Assembly: GCF_035594125.1 (NCBI RefSeq)
Contig: NC_087191.1
Location: 1,388,501 to 1,452,500, forward strand
Direction of reading: 5' to 3'
Source of the DNA: Scylla paramamosain
Taxonomy: Eukaryota; Arthropoda; Malacostraca; Decapoda; Portunidae
Length of the DNA stretch: 64,000 nt
Shown here: piece after piece, positions 1-15,959 of the stretch
Numbering within the stretch: the first letter of the stretch is position 1
Layout of the letters: the number at the start of each line of letters is the position of its first letter
Position numbers and translations under genes: made by a program
The notes under the pieces: generated by a model
Databases searched by the model: none
Seen by the model: only the letters and a program-made list of their open reading frames with translations
What the model was told of the DNA's origin: nothing

Positions 1-1563
1 TAGATAGGCTAAAAAAGTTCAAGTCACCAGGACCTGATGAAATATATCCCAGAGTACTTAAGGAATGTAAAGAGATTATTAGTGAGCCGTTAGTTTCTGC
101 CTTTAGGAAATCACTGGAGTCGGGTGAGGTACCAGTAATGTGGAGGCAGGCTAATGTAGTACCCATCTTTAAGAAAGGAGATAAAACTTTGGCGTCTAAT
201 TATAGACCTGTCAGCTTAACTTCAGTTGTAGGTAAAATGTTAGAGTCAATAATAGCGAGGAACATTAGGGAACATTTAGACAAACATAACTTGATAAATC
301 AGTCACAGCATGGCTTCACGAAGGGGAAGTCTTGCCTGACAAACTTGTTAAGTTTTTACAGTAAGGTGTACGAGGCAGTAGATAATGGTGATAGTTATGA
401 TATCTTATATCTGGACTTTAGTAAAGCATTTGACAAGGTACCCCATCAAAGGCTCCTGAGAAAGGTTAGGGCACACGGGATAGATGGGAAGGTGTTAGGC
501 TGGATAGGGTCATGGCTTAGTGACAGGCGACAGAGAGTGGTAATAAACGGCTCGAAATCCGAGTGGGGTCATGTAATTAGTGGGGTGCCACAGGGATCAG
601 TATTAGGGCCATTGTTATTTCTAATGTATATCAATGACTTGGATAGTGGAATTAGTAGTGATGTTAGTAAATTTGCGGATGACACAAAGATAGGTAGATT
701 AATTAGGTCAGAATCGGATGCCATCGCCTTGCAGGCAGACTTAGATATAATGAATGAATGGACGGATAGATGGCAAATGCAATTTAATATCAATAAATGC
801 AAAGTGCTTAGCGTAGGTAGAGGAAACCCACACAATAGCTACACATAAGACAACCAAACTCTGGTAGGTACAGGGTACGAGAAAGATTTAGGAGTTATAG
901 CTCTGAACTCCGTCTAGGGAAACAATGCATAGAAGCCAGAAACAAGGCAAATAGGGTACTAGGATTCATTTTTAGGAGTGTTAAAAGTAGAAGGCCGGGA
1001 GTAATATTAAAGTTATACTTGGCGCTGGTCAGACCTCATCTAGACTACGCGGTGCAGTTCTGGTCCCCACATTACAGGAAAAATATAGGTCTATTAGAAT
1101 CAGTACAGAGGAGAATGACTAAAAGGATACAGGAGATGAGGAGTATTCCTTACGAGGCGAGGTTGAAGCTGTTAAATTTACATTCTTTAGAGAGACGTAG
1201 GTTAAGAGGGAACCTGATAGAAGTCTTTAAGTGGTATAAGGGTTATAACAAGGGAGATGTAAGCAAAATTCTTAGGATCAGCAATCAGGGTAGAACAAGA
1301 AATAACGGGTTCAAGCTTGAAAAATTTAGGTTTAGGAAGTAGATAGGAAAAAATTGGTTCTCAAATAGAGTGGTAGATGAGTGGAACGGACTCAGTAATC
1401 ATGTAGTTAGTGCTAGGACACTAGAGAGCTTTAAGAGAAGATTAGACAAGTTTATGGATGGGGATAGCAGATGGAAATAGCCAGGTGTGTTTCATACAGG
1501 GACTGCCACGTGTAAGCCTGGTCGCTTCTTGCAGCTTTCCTTATTTCTTATGTTCTTATGTTC
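1..1563 (+). mobile_element. CR1-like non-LTR retrotransposon, 3' part, degenerate
   Basis: The left edge starts inside the reverse transcriptase of a CR1-clade LINE. RT and connection-domain similarity runs to about 1480. The end, near 1540-1563, carries short repeats of the type TTCTTATG; CR1 elements end in such short tandem repeats rather than poly(A). The element abuts a reverse-strand jockey-like copy at 1564, so it probably inserted into that copy, whose 3' end would then lie left of the window. A second copy of the same 3' end lies at 6005-6440 on the minus strand. Confidence 0.85.
3..848 (+). pseudogene. CR1-like LINE reverse transcriptase (5' partial)
   Basis: The frame is open from the window edge to TAA at 846-848; the true start lies outside. 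RT motifs appear in order: PIFKKGDK followed by [45 protein letters not shown] and FADDTK, the FADD catalytic box. It copies the element RNA at the target site by target-primed reverse transcription. The stop comes just after the palm, where CR1 proteins normally continue. The thumb and C-terminal part follow from 879 onward in other frames (for example RPHLDYAVQFWSPHY at about 1030), so at least one frameshift separates them. A premature TAG near 1340 interrupts the C-terminal part. This is a dead copy. Confidence 0.85.
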
Positions 1564-3850
1564 CTGAAAGGTTGGACGTCTATGAAAAGACGTGGAAAAG
1601 TGCAGAGTGGTATTATCAGCGTAGGAGTGGATATACAGAAGGTCATTGATGAATAATAAGAGAGTGGCTGACAGGACAGAACCTTGAGGAAAACCACTGT
1701 TAACAGATTTACGACCGTCTACCACAGCAGCAATAGAACGGTCAGAAAGGAAACTTGAGATAAAGTTACAGAGAGAAGGATAGAAGCCGTAGAAGGTTAC
1801 TTTGGAAATCAAAGCTTTGTTCCAGACTCTATGAAAAGCTTTTGATATATCCAAGGCAACAGCAAAAGTTTCACCAAAATCTCTAAAAGAGGATGACTAA
1901 GACTCAGTAAGGAAAGCCAGATTATCAGTAGAGCGGCCTTGGCAGAACCCCTACTCGCGATCAGATAAAAGGTTATGAAGTGATAGACTTCATAACTTTA
2001 GATAGGGAGGAAATTAAAGCAAAAGGACTGTAGTTTGAGGGATTAGAACGGTCACCCTTTTTAGGAACAGGTTGAATGTAGCAAACTTCCAGTAAGAAGG
2101 AAAGGTAGATATTGACAGACACCTGAAAGAGTTTGACTAGGCAAGGTGCAAGCACGCAGGCACAGTTTCGGAGAACAATAGGAGGGACCCCATCAGATTC
2201 ACAAGCCTTCCAAGGGTTTAGGCCAGCGAGGGCATGGAAAACATTATTGCGAAGAATTTTAATAGGTAACATAAAGTAGTCAGAGGTTGGAGGAGAGGGA
2301 GGAACACGCCCAGAAGCATCCAAGGCAGAGTTTTTAGCAAAGATCTGAGCGAAGAGTTCAGCTTTAGAAATAGATGTAATAGCAGTGGTGCCATCTGGTT
2401 GAAATAAAGGGGGAATTGAAGAAGAAGCAAAGTTATAGGAGATATTTTTGGCTAGATGCCAGAAGTCACGAGGGGAGTTAGATCTTGAAAGGTTTTGACG
2501 CTCTGTTAATGAAGGAGTTTTTAGCTAGTTGGAGAACAGACTTGGCATGGTTTACGGGCAGAAATATAAAGTGAATGAGATTCTGGTGATGGAAGGCTTA
2601 AGTATCTTTTGTGGGCCACCTCTTTATCATGTATAGCACGAGAACAAGCTTCCAAGGTTTGGAAGGTTTAGGTCGAGAAAAAGTGAGGAATGTACACCTC
2701 TATGCCAGACACTATCACCTCTGTTATGCGCTCAGCACACAAAGACGGGTCTCTGACACGGAAGCAGTAGTCATTCCAAGGAAAATCAGCAAAATACCTC
2801 CTCAGGTCCCCCAACTAACAGAGGCAAAACGCCAGAGGCACTTTCGCTTAGGGGGATCCTGAGGAGCGATAGGACAAGATATAGATATGAGATTATGATC
2901 GGAGAAGCCCAACGGAGAAGAGAGGGTAACAGCATAAGCAGAAGGATTAGAGGTCAGGAAAAGGTCAAGACTATTGGGCGTATCCCCAAGACGGTCCGGA
3001 ATACGAGTATGGTGTTGCACCAATTGCTCTAGGTCGTGGAGGATAGCAAAGATGAATGCTAGTTCACCAGGATGGTTAGTGAAGGGAGAGTAAAGCCAAA
3101 GCTGGTGGTGAACATTGAAGTTTCCAAGAATGGAGATCTCTGCAAAAGGGAAGAGAGTTAGAATGTGCTCCACTTTGGAAGTTAAGTAGTCAAAGAATGT
3201 CTTATAGTCAGATGAGTTAGGTGAGAGTTATACAGCACAGATAAATTTAGTTTGAGATTGACTCTGTAGTCGTAGATAGATGGTGGAAAACTTGGATGAA
3301 TCAAGAGCGTGGGCACGAGAACATGTTAAGTCGTTGTGCATATAAACGCAACATCCAGCTTTGGATCGAAAATGAGAATAGAGAAAGTAGGAGTTTCAGT
3401 AAGGAAAAGAAGATGAGTTTTAGAAGAGGAGAGGTGGTGTTCTATATATTGAAAATCATATCTTAGACCGCGAATGTTGCAGAAGTTAATGAAGAAAAAG
3501 TTGAGGGGGGGTGTCAAGACACTTAGGGTCGTTGTCAGAAGGGCAGTCCGACCTGGGGACATTTGTGTTCCCCTCCCCAGATGGGGACTCCGAGGATGGT
3601 GTAGGAGTCGCCATGATAATTTTGAAATTTTGAGTGAAGGTTGTGTGTGTTATTAGGTGCTTGTAGTTTTGCGTGGAGGAAAAGAGTTGTCTTTAGAGGG
3701 CAGGCTGTAACTGCCCCCTTGTGTTGTGAGACAAAGGGAAACGTTGAGTGAAGTCACAGCTGGGTTTAATGATGAGTTCACAGCACCCCCTGATCCAGTG
3801 CTTTAGACCTCACTGGTAGCAACTATCGTTTCGCCAGGTGCTTACTGCCT
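1564..3850 (-). mobile_element. Jockey-like LINE copy (minus), 3'-truncated here, with 5' UTR
   Basis: On the minus strand this copy runs from a 5' leader (about 3850-3616) through ATG near 3614, endonuclease and RT, and stops after the YxDD region at 1564. Motifs are degenerate: YADNTTLH replaces YADDTTLH at about 1605, and several frameshifts and stops occur. It is the only copy here with an apparently complete 5' end; the leader reappears at 43340-43600 and 52505-52710. The same family appears at 12495-15555 and 60290-63285 in far better condition, so this is an old insertion. The flush join to the CR1 end at 1563 suggests interruption by that element. Confidence 0.85.
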
Positions 3851-4261
3851 CCTCCTCCTGTCAAGCATACCGCCTATACTGAGATACTTGCCACTAGATA
3901 AAAACATTAAAATCGAAATAAATGACGCCTTCTGGGAGCTGCTTTAAGATGCCTTTTCTGTCCAGCTTGGGTACTGATCTGAAGATCCACCATCACCATA
4001 TAAATTCAATTCAAGAGAATGCCAATTTTTGAAAACTAGCTCTGAATTTGATATTTCCTTCCTTACCAGTTTGCGTTCATTTCATTTATGGAAGGTCCAG
4101 TAAAGCCCACAAACTTTTTGAAATTTTCACTTGTCATCCTTAAGAAGTTCTGGAATTTTTCTGGTAGATTCACTAAGTCTGGAAATAAATGACTGGAGCT
4201 TTCAAGATCTAAGCTCTTGTTGTTCAGTTCATGCATTGTTATTCGGGAAGTCGCCTCAGAT

Positions 4262-4264
<3 letters not shown>
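3851..4264. other. No gene recognised
   Basis: Unassigned AT-rich sequence between the LINE leader and a (TA)n tract. Short open frames exist but none matches a family I recognise. Confidence 0.5.
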
Positions 4265-5977
<1,713 letters not shown>

Positions 5978-6004
5978 AGTATCATTATAAATTCCTTATC
6001 AAGA

Positions 6005-6440
6005 ATATAAGAACATAAGAAATAACGGAAGCTGCAAGAAGCGACCAGGCTTACACGTGGCAGTCCCTGTTTGAAATATACCTACCTATTTTCATCTATT
6101 ATCCCCATCCATAAACTTGTCTAATCTTCTCTTAAAGCTTTCTAGTGTCCTAGCACTAACAAGATGATTACTGAGTCCGTTCCAATCATCTACCACTCTA
6201 TTTGAGAACCAGTTTTTACCTATCTCCTTCCTAAACCTAAATTTTTCAAGCTTGAACCCGTTATTTCTTGTTCTACCCTGGTTACTGATCCTAAGAATTT
6301 TGCTTACATCCCCCTTGTTATAACCCTTATACCACTTAAAGACTTCTATCAGGTCCCCTCTTAACTTACGTCTCTCTAAAGAATGTAAATTTAACAGCTT
6401 CAATCTCGCCTCGTATTCAAGAATGAGGTCTTTTAGTATC
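6005..6440 (-). mobile_element. CR1-like LINE 3'-end fragment (minus)
   Basis: This is the reverse complement of the CR1-like 3' end seen at 1130-1560. The minus strand encodes LKLLNLHSLERRKLRGDL and NRVVDDWNGLSNH, then the same 3' UTR and short terminal repeats. It holds only the last ~430 bp, a typical 5' truncation. In this stretch its frame is open where the 1-1563 copy has a TAG, so the two copies decayed independently. Confidence 0.85.
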
Positions 6441-7200
6441 ATGCAAATAGGCTTTGGCCGACAGCCCAGGTTGAATTTTTCAGCACTTGTGTGTCTAGGA
6501 TTGTTTTGGAAATGTTGATTATTTCAAAACGACAACACGACAACAAAATATAATCGATAACGAACTTCATGTCGTACTTAGTACTTCTCTCGTTTCTCCT
6601 TATCCATACAAAACTTTACAATCATAACAAAAGTGAAAAAAATAGATGGTCTTCCTGTTCAGGAACGCTTTAGTAAGAATAAAAATAAAAATTGTATGTC
6701 GTTAGTATGTAGGATTAAAATTTTTCTTAGGAACAGAGTGAATGTGAAAGAAACTTCAGTCGATAAATATAAGTGAATGTTAAGAGAGTGGAAAGTGCCG
6801 CGATCACGAAATATGTTATTTATCATTCAAAATAGCATAACTGCCACGTATTTTACCGCTATGCATGTTTGTTTTAATTGTTACTATATAATATATGGTT
6901 ACACGATTTACATATTTAATATTACTGTTGAACAGATAACTCATAAACGTTCCTGAAGAGACGCACGGGAGCCGGGGATGATCCAATAGTAACTTTGCTT
7001 TCTCGCCGACAGACTCGCCATAACCAACATTTCTGCTAAGTCTGTTGGCACCGGTCCACATTTGCCTGCAACCTGCCTATAAGGTCTATTGAATTATAAG
7101 AATTTTTTTTTTCTTCTACAAAGTAAGGTCACAAAAAAATAATAATAGGAGAGGCATCAACAAAGCTACAACCTTTCAGAAAGTCGGAAATAAATAAATA
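6441..7200. other. No gene recognised
   Basis: AT-rich sequence without recognisable coding or RNA features. Confidence 0.5.
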
Positions 7201-9070
<1,870 letters not shown>

Positions 9071-9290
9071 TCCTGTGAGGAAAGTCACATATACTTTTAA
9101 CTAAAACGCCAAGACATTCCAGATAAAAAAAAAAAAAAAAATCTATGGTTCAGTGCTTTTAATGTTCTGGTTTAAAACTTACAGGACATTCAAATATGAA
9201 TGCGTTAAGAGCTGAAGAGGGTTGGGGATAGAGGAAAAGCAACAGTGGTGAGTGTTGGCATCTTGAAGATGTCACATCGAGATATCCGTA

Positions 9291-9731
<441 letters not shown>

Positions 9732-9744
9732 TTTGTGTTATAAT

Positions 9745-10140
9745 TCGTGGGTTTAGTTGAGGCAGGAGTTTCTCTTGAATTCGTCGATAAGGTGTAGGAC
9801 TTTCCCTTCGGTGTTGGCATTGATGAAGATGTCATGAACGTATCTTGCGTAGACTGCAGGTTTTATGCACGGTTTTTGTGCAAAAACTTTCTCTTCGACT
9901 GTTCCCATGTAAAAGTTTGCAGAGGACATCAAGAGGCGATCCCATGGCAACACCATCACACTGTACGTACATTTTGCTATCCGGCCCGTAGAAAGCTACT
10001 GCTTTAATCCAAAGCTGCAATAACGTGCGCAATTATTCTTCGGGGATAGTGAGTTTGCTGTTTGCTGGATTCTCACATCCACTGATGCCATGGTGTTGGA
10101 GGGACGCGCACTTTTTAAAAATGTCGAGAAGCTCAACGCT
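9745..10140 (-). pseudogene. Penelope-like element reverse transcriptase fragment (minus)
   Basis: Minus-strand frames encode YVQCDGVAMGSPL (10000-9950) and then [20 protein letters not shown] (about 9865-9800) followed by [12 protein letters not shown]. These are RT motifs 4 and 5 of Penelope-like elements. In the family the catalytic box is YVDD; here it is YVHD, so the first aspartate is lost. An upstream stretch (DIFKKCASLQHHGISGCENP) matches the thumb-side region. A stop near 10022 and a frameshift around 9940 break it. The fragment ends at the (TA)n tract. A longer Penelope-like element of a different lineage lies at 21085-23490. Confidence 0.75.
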
Positions 10141-10384
10141 CAACGAAAAAAAAATTAGACTCAGGTCTTCCCACTTGCCATAATCTTGCCAGAACCATAT
10201 CAACGCACGCAGGACTCACAGGCGCCACTGAAACGATAGAAGATATGGAAATAAGTAATAACCCGGAAAGCCTAAGGGAAGAAATTGTCAAGTGAATGAA
10301 TGAACAGAAGAGACAAAAAAAAAAAAAAAGTATGTTGGTTGCGTATCTGAAGCGATTAGGAATTTAGGTTGCACAAATTCCTCT

Positions 10385-10860
10385 GGTTTATTTAGAATAG
10401 CTAAGTTAAAGACTTATTCACCAGACTGGTTAGTGAAAGACTGTGATAGCCGAAACTGGTGGTAAATATTTTAATCTCTAGATATGGAGATTTCAGGATG
10501 GGGAAGCGAAATAATCAAGGAATTTTTCATAGCCACCGGAGTTAGGTGAAAAATGCACAGTACAGATAAATGTAGAAAGGTGAAAAATGCACAGTACAGA
10601 TAAATGTAGAAAGACTGATATTCAGTACTCGGCCAAATGGTGGAAAATGCAGAAGATTCTAGAATTTGGGCACGACAATAAGAAAAAAAAAAAAAAAATG
10701 CATATACGAGTGAGACAGTAAACTCTGACTAGAAAATGGGTATACAATATGAAAAGAAAAAAAAAACGCATTAGCTCCGGAAAAAAAAAAAAATCAGTGA
10801 GGAATATAAGATAAAACGTGGAAGAAGTAGGAGTTTAATTTCTCATTCATGGAATCCGAA
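10385..10860 (-). mobile_element. Degenerate jockey-like endonuclease-region fragment (minus)
   Basis: On the minus strand, decayed sequence corresponds to the endonuclease segment of the jockey-like family around the FNVHHQLW motif; for example, the region near 10420 matches the coding for FTNHPGEL. It contains a perfect 34-bp tandem duplication (10544-10577 and 10578-10611) and many A-runs. No open frame survives. Confidence 0.65.
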
Positions 10861-11033
10861 TTCTATACAAGAACACCTAAAGTTCCTTTATAGTGCAAGT
10901 TTCTGAATGGACAAGAGCAATCAGCTGAGAAGGCACGGCATACGTATCTTCTTGAAAGGTACTTTAACAAATTGTGAACTTAAGTATTGAAGCGTTTTAA
11001 AATTTATAATAATAATAAAAAAAGACAACCTTA

Positions 11034-11458
11034 ATGTTCAATGTTGAGAAAGAGGAACAGTTAAATATCTTAAAGGAAGAAGGAATAGTTGTTTGGAAGA
11101 ATATTTCGAATAAGATAAGAAAAGTAAACCCTCTTTTTAGGAATTTTCATAAAGTTTTTGCTTACCCTAAACACAAACAGATACAGACATTGATAGAGTC
11201 TAGCACAATGGTTTATCTTCTAAACTCTCTTCTCTCTGCTCTTTCATCACATAATTTTTCTTCTGGTCATTGTATTGCAGCACTGAGACGGCCACTGGTC
11301 TTTTTTTTAGGACCAACAACATTTCAGCTTATTATGGAAAGAAACCGTTTCCATTTATCTTTTTATTTATTGATAATGATAAAGCAACCTTTCTTCTCCC
11401 TTACATAAAAAAAAGTAGTTTATACTTACAATCCTTTTCCTTGGAATGTAAACAATAA
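11034..11458 (+). other. Unrecognised open frames
   Basis: Overlapping frames of 124 and 62 codons start here. The first begins MFNVEKEEQLNILKEEG and is mildly acidic; I recognise no domain. It lies upstream of the piggyBac-like remnant and may be decayed N-terminal transposase or unrelated sequence. The left arm of an inverted repeat (11290-11325) falls inside it. Confidence 0.3.
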
Positions 11459-11661
11459 GGACAATATCTTGGCGATAAAAATGTTTCGCTCAAGTTCTAA
11501 GTTCATATTCACACTAATAGGTGCTTGATTTTTCTGAAACTCAAATATCTTATACTTTTGTTTATGTAGTTTCCCGGTATAATGTTGGAAATATTTATTA
11601 TGTATTCATTGTTTGGCTAGACTACTAGAAATGTTGGTCCTTAAAAAAAGGACCATCGGCC
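11290..11661. repeat. Inverted repeat with ~34-bp arms
   Basis: Arm 11290-11325 and arm 11628-11661 are near-perfect reverse complements sharing GGACCAAC and AACATTTC. Each arm is itself nearly palindromic (GGTCCTT...AAGGACC). This could be a small MITE or element ends. A related motif, GGTCCTAAAGTAAGGAC, lies at 15802-15818 beyond the piggyBac-like remnant. Confidence 0.6.
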
Positions 11662-11714
11662 TATATAGTATCGGAAAAAAAAAAATAAATTTTCTATGAA
11701 GACGCTATGAGATT

Positions 11715-12492
11715 ATGTGCTATGGAGTACAGGATACTGTTATCAGATGGATCTCTACCAAGGCAAAGAGAAGAAACACTGGATGCATGCTCAAAGAAAC
11801 CCTCAACGGAAAAGTAGTGATGGCCATGGCACAACACCTAGAAAATACGAGTGACCATGAAATTTACTTTGATAATTTCTTCGCCAGTCACAAGTTGCTT
11901 GCGCACATGAAAGATCTCGAAATTTGAGCCACTGGAACAACTCGTGCCAATCGAACTGATAAGGTGTTCACTGGAGAGTGACAAGGACATGAAACAAAAA
12001 TCACGTGGACTGTATGACTACAGGCTTGACAAAGAAAATGGAATTTTCTTTGTAAAGTGGCATGACATCAGCTTAGTTATCATTGGCACCAATCATCAAT
12101 CCCTTATCCCAGTTGGGTCGGCTAAACAATGGAGCAACAGAGAGAAAATCTGTCAGTGTTCTCCAGCCTCACCTTATTGCCGTTTATAACAAACAGATGG
12201 GAGGTGTTGATCACTTTGACTGGCTCATCCAAAAATACCAGATTGATGTGAGAGGGAATAAGTGGTATTTCAACATATTCACTAACTTGATTGACACTGC
12301 TTTAGTGAATGCTTGGGTAATCAGCAAAATCGTCTCAGGAACTCAAACGTCTCTAAAGATAAACTCAAATAAGCTCTCCTTCAAAACCAATAAAAACATC
12401 CAGGACGAGTAAAGAAACTGACAGGGAGAGTGCTTCAAGATGTACGATTCGATGGTACAGGACATCGATTGGACAGAATAGAGGGAGGAAAA
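11715..12492 (+). pseudogene. piggyBac-like transposase, broken, first part
   Basis: Pieces of a DDE_Tnp_1_7 (piggyBac family) transposase occur in order. YFDNFFASHKLLAHMKDLEI (about 11865-11924) matches the conserved FDNFF region around a catalytic aspartate. Next come TRANRTD in another frame, then RGLYDYRLDKENGIFFVKWH (12004-12063). YNKQMGGVDHFDWL (12187-12228) holds the last conserved aspartate. [11 protein letters not shown] (12448-12480) marks the start of the C-terminal region. At least three frameshifts or stops separate these. Coding stops at about 12492 where the jockey-like LINE begins, and resumes at 15556. The enzyme would cut and paste its own element at TTAA sites. Confidence 0.85.
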
Positions 12493-12494
12493 CA

Positions 12495-15425
12495 TCCCCA
12501 TCTGGGGAGGGGACCATAAATGTCCCCAGGTCGGACTGCCTTTCCGTCGACGACCCTAAGTGTCTTGACACCCCCCTCAACTTTTTCTTCATTAACTTCT
12601 GCAACATTCGCGGTCTAAGATCTAATTTTCAATCTGTAGAACACCACCTCTCCTCTTCTAAACCTCATCTTCTTTTCCTCACTGAAACTCAGGTGTCTGA
12701 GGCAACTGACAGTAGCCCCTTTTCTGTTCCCTCCTACTTTCTCTATCCTCATTTTCGATCCAAAGCTGGATGCTGCGTTTATGTGCGCAATGACTTAACC
12801 TGCTCTCGTGCCCACGCTCTTGAATCTTCCGAGTTTTCCACCATCTGGCTACGACTACAGAGTCATTCTCATACTAAATTTATCTGTGCTGTATACCTCT
12901 CTCCTAACTCCTCTGACTATAAGAAATTCTTTGACTACTTAACTTCCAAAGTGGAGCACATTCTGACCCTCTTCCCTTTTGCAGAGATCTCCATTCTTGG
13001 AGACTTCAATGTTCACCACCAGCTTTGGCTTTCCTCTCCCTTCACTGACCATCCTGGTGAACTAGCCTACAACTTTGCTATCCTCCATGACCTAGAGCAA
13101 TTGGTGCAACACCCTACTCGTATTCCTGACCGTCTTGGAGATACGCCCAACATTCTTGACCTTTTCCTGACCTCTAATCCTTCTGCTTATGCTGTCACCC
13201 TTTCTTCTCCGTTGGGCTCCTCCGATCACAATCTCTTATCTTTATCTTGTCCTATCACTCCAATCCCTCCTCAGGATCCCCCTAAGCGAAGGTGCCTCTG
13301 GCGTTTTGCCTCTGCTAGTTGGGGGGACCTGAGGAGGTATTTTGCTGATTTTCCTTGGAATGACTACTGCTTCCGTGTCAGAGACCCGTCTTTGTGTGCT
13401 GAGCGCATAACAGAGGTGATAGTGTCTGGCATGGAGGCGTACATTCCTCACTCTTTTTCTCGTCCTAAACCTTCTAAACCTTGGTTTAACACAGCTTGTT
13501 CTCGTGCTATACATGATAGAGAGGTGGCCCACAAAAGGTACTTAAGCCTTCCTTCACCAGAATCTCATGCACTTTATATTTCTGCCCGGAACTATGCCAA
13601 GTCTGTTCTCCAACTAGCCAAAAACTCCTTCATTAACAGAAAATGTCAAAACCTTTCAAGATCTAACTCCCCCCGTGATTTCTGGCATCTAGCCAAAAAT
13701 ATCTCCAATAACTTTGCTTCTTCTTCTTTCCCTCCTCTACTTCAACCAGATGGCACCACTGCTATCACATCTATTTCTAAAGCTGAACTCTTTGCTCAAA
13801 CCTTTGCTAAAAACCCTACCTTGGACGATTCTGGGCTTGTTCCTCCCTCTCCTTCACCCTCTGACTACTTCATGCCACGTATTAAAATTCTTCGTAATGA
13901 TGTTTTCCATGCCCTCGCTGGCCTAAACCCTCGGAAGGCTTATGGACCTGATGGGGTCCCTCCTATTGTTCTCCGAAACTGTGCCTCCGTGCTTGCACCT
14001 TGCCTAGTCAAACTCTTTCAGCTCTGTCTGTCAACATCTACCTTTCCTTCTTGCTGGAAGTTTGCCTACATTCAACCTGTTCCTAAAAAGGGTGACCGCT
14101 CTAATCCCTCAAACTACCGTCCTATTGCTTTAATTTCCTGCTTATCTAAAGTTTTTGAATCTATCCTCAACAGGAAGATTCTTAAACATCTATCACTTCA
14201 CAACCTTCTATCTGATCGCCAGTATGGGTTCCGTCAAGGCCGCTCTACTGGTGATCTTCTGGCTTTCCTTACTGAGTCTTGGTCATCCTCTTTTAGAGAC
14301 TTTGGTGAAACTTTTGCTGTTGCCTTGGACATATCAAAAGCCTTTGATAGAGTCTGGCACAAAGCTTTGATTTCCAAACTACCCTCCTACGGTTTCTATC
14401 CTTCTCTCTGTAACTTCATCTCAAGTTTCCTTTCTGACCGTTCTATTGCTGTGGTAGACGGTCACTGTTCTTCTCCTAAATCTATTAACAGTGGTGTTCC
14501 TCAGGGTTCTGTCCTGTCACCCACTCTCTTCTTATTATTCATTAATGATCTTCTAAACCAAACTTCTTGTCCTATCCACTCCTATGCTGATGATACCACC
14601 CTGCACTTTTCCACGTCTTTTCATAGACGTCCAACCCTTCAGGAGGTAAACATATCACGCAGGGAAGCCACAGAACGCCTGACTTCTGATCTTTCTAAAA
14701 TTTCTGATTGGGGCAGAGCAAACTTGGTATTGTTCAATGCCTCAAAAACTCAATTCCTCCATCTATCAACTCGACACAATCTTCCAGACAACTATCCCCT
14801 CTTCTTCAATGACACTCAACTGTCCCCCTCTTCTACACTGAACATCCTCGGTCTGTCCTTTACTTATAATCTGAACTGGAAACTTCACATCTCATCTCTA
14901 GCTAAAACAGCTTCTATGAAGTTAGGCGTTCTGAGACGTCTCCGCCAGTTTTTCTCACCCCCCCAGCTGCTAACTCTGTACAAGGGCCTTATCCGTCCAT
15001 GTATGGAGTATGCTTCACATGTCTGGGGGGGTTCCACTCATACTGCTGTTCTAGACAGGGTGGAATCAAAAGCTTTTCGTCTCATCAACTCCTCTCCTCT
15101 AACTGACTGTCTTCAGCCCCTCTCTCACCGCCGCAATGTTGCATATCTAGCTGTCTTCTACCGCTATTTTCATGCCAACTGCTCTTCTGATCTTGCTAAC
15201 TGCATGCCTCCCCTCCTCCCGCGGCCTCGCTGCACAAGACTTTCTTCTTTCTCTCACTCCTATTCTGTCCACCTCTCTAACGCAAGAGTTAACCAGTATT
15301 CTCAATCATTCATCCCTTTCTCTGGTAAACTCTGGAACTCCTTGCCTGCTTCTGTATTTCCACCTTCCTATGACTTGAATTCCTTCAAGAGGGAGGTTTC
15401 AAGACACTTATCCACCAATTTTTGA
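12495..15425 (+). CDS. Endonuclease-reverse transcriptase of jockey-like LINE
   Basis: The frame is open without interruption from the truncated 5' end to TGA at 15423-15425, about 977 codons. The ancestral ATG lies upstream of the truncation, so no start is assigned; GTG at 12693 is not a credible start. The N-terminal part is an APE-type endonuclease: [14 protein letters not shown] (12670-12687), [10 protein letters not shown] (13000-13029) and SDHNLL (about 13224). The RT follows: [18 protein letters not shown] (14083-14138), [21 protein letters not shown] (14326-14361), [11 protein letters not shown] and YADD (14581-14592). The C-terminal region has [14 protein letters not shown]. There is no RNase H domain. 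Relative to the 60 kb copy one alanine codon is missing near 14450. Encoded activities would nick DNA and copy the element RNA. Confidence 0.85.
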   Translation, partial: SPSGEGTINVPRSDCLSVDDPKCLDTPLNFFFINFCNIRGLRSNFQSVEHHLSSSKPHLLFLTETQVSEATDSSPFSVPSYFLYPHFRSKAGCCVYVRNDLTCSRAHALESSEFSTIWLRLQSHSHTKFICAVYLSPNSSDYKKFFDYLTSKVEHILTLFPFAEISILGDFNVHHQLWLSSPFTDHPGELAYNFAILHDLEQLVQHPTRIPDRLGDTPNILDLFLTSNPSAYAVTLSSPLGSSDHNLLSLSCPITPIPPQDPPKRRCLWRFASASWGDLRRYFADFPWNDYCFRVRDPSLCAERITEVIVSGMEAYIPHSFSRPKPSKPWFNTACSRAIHDREVAHKRYLSLPSPESHALYISARNYAKSVLQLAKNSFINRKCQNLSRSNSPRDFWHLAKNISNNFASSSFPPLLQPDGTTAITSISKAELFAQTFAKNPTLDDSGLVPPSPSPSDYFMPRIKILRNDVFHALAGLNPRKAYGPDGVPPIVLRNCASVLAPCLVKLFQLCLSTSTFPSCWKFAYIQPVPKKGDRSNPSNYRPIALISCLSKVFESILNRKILKHLSLHNLLSDRQYGFRQGRSTGDLLAFLTESWSSSFRDFGETFAVALDISKAFDRVWHKALISKLPSYGFYPSLCNFISSFLSDRSIAVVDGHCSSPKSINSGVPQGSVLSPTLFLLFINDLLNQTSCPIHSYADDTTLHFSTSFHRRPTLQEVNISRREATERLTSDLSKISDWGRANLVLFNASKTQFLHLSTRHNLPDNYPLFFNDTQLSPSSTLNILGLSFTYNLNWKLHISSLAKTASMKLGVLRRLRQFFSPPQLLTLYKGLIRPCMEYASHVWGGSTHTAVLDRVESKAFRLINSSPLTDCLQPLSHRRNVAYLAVFYRYFHANCSSDLANCMPPLLPRPRCTRLSSFSHSYSVHLSNARVNQYSQSFIPFSGKLWNSLPASVFPPSYDLNSFKREVSRHLSTNF

Positions 15426-15516
15426 CCACTGCTTTGACCCTTTTAAGGGACTGGCATTTCAGTGGGCATTTTTTTTTTATTAGATTTTTGTTGCCCTTGG
15501 CCAGTATCCTTCCTAC

Positions 15517-15555
<39 letters not shown>
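12495..15555 (+). mobile_element. Jockey-like LINE, best-preserved copy, slightly 5'-truncated
   Basis: Homology to other family copies starts at CCCCATCTGG (about 12495), a few codons inside the ORF, so the leader and first ~10 codons are missing. It ends with a 3' UTR (TTGCCCTTGGCCAGT, poly(A) 15520-15555). It interrupts the piggyBac-like transposase. Poly(A) and 5' truncation indicate target-primed reverse transcription. I could not find a clear target-site duplication. A nearly identical copy lies at 60290-63285. Confidence 0.9.
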
Positions 15556-15559
<4 letters not shown>

Positions 15560-15630
15560 GCAAGAAGTGTGTAAAATGCAATGTGGGATTTCACATGGGA
15601 GACTGTGAGTACCTATGGCATACACTGTAA
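15556..15630 (+). pseudogene. piggyBac-like transposase, C-terminal Cys-rich piece
   Basis: Directly after the LINE poly(A), the frame reads KKCVKCNVGFHMGDCEYLWH and stops at TAA 15628-15630. A C-x2-C-containing zinc-binding tail of this type ends piggyBac transposases, and the first part of the protein stops just before it at 12492. The two halves are therefore one gene split by the LINE. Confidence 0.75.
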
Positions 15631-15959
15631 AGGATACATAACAACAACTATGGTAAATCAATTAGGCTACCCATAATGTATGTATTATGTCTATTATAAT
15701 CATGTATAATTTAGCTTAATGAATTTTCAAAAGTAGGATGGAAATGCTTTACTTTGATATTAGCTCGCAAGTAGCGAAATTTCAGTTTTCCTGGTTCCCG
15801 TGGTCCTAAAGTAAGGACTTAATTTTATACATGCATATTTTGACTATAAATCGTGATTTTTCAATTTCATATGTAATTACATTTTTTTTTTTTGCAATAA
15901 AAACTATTGGACAATATGATAATTTCATAAAAATAAATAAATAAATAAATGAATAAAAA
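15631..15959. other. No gene recognised; probable piggyBac 3' flank
   Basis: AT-rich sequence after the transposase stop. It contains GGTCCTAAAGTAAGGAC (15802-15818), resembling motifs left of the transposase, so the element end may lie here. Confidence 0.35.

Noticed and set aside
12693..12695. GTG as start of the jockey-like ORF
   Set aside because: The frame is open further upstream and homologous copies continue through it; GTG is not a normal eukaryotic start.
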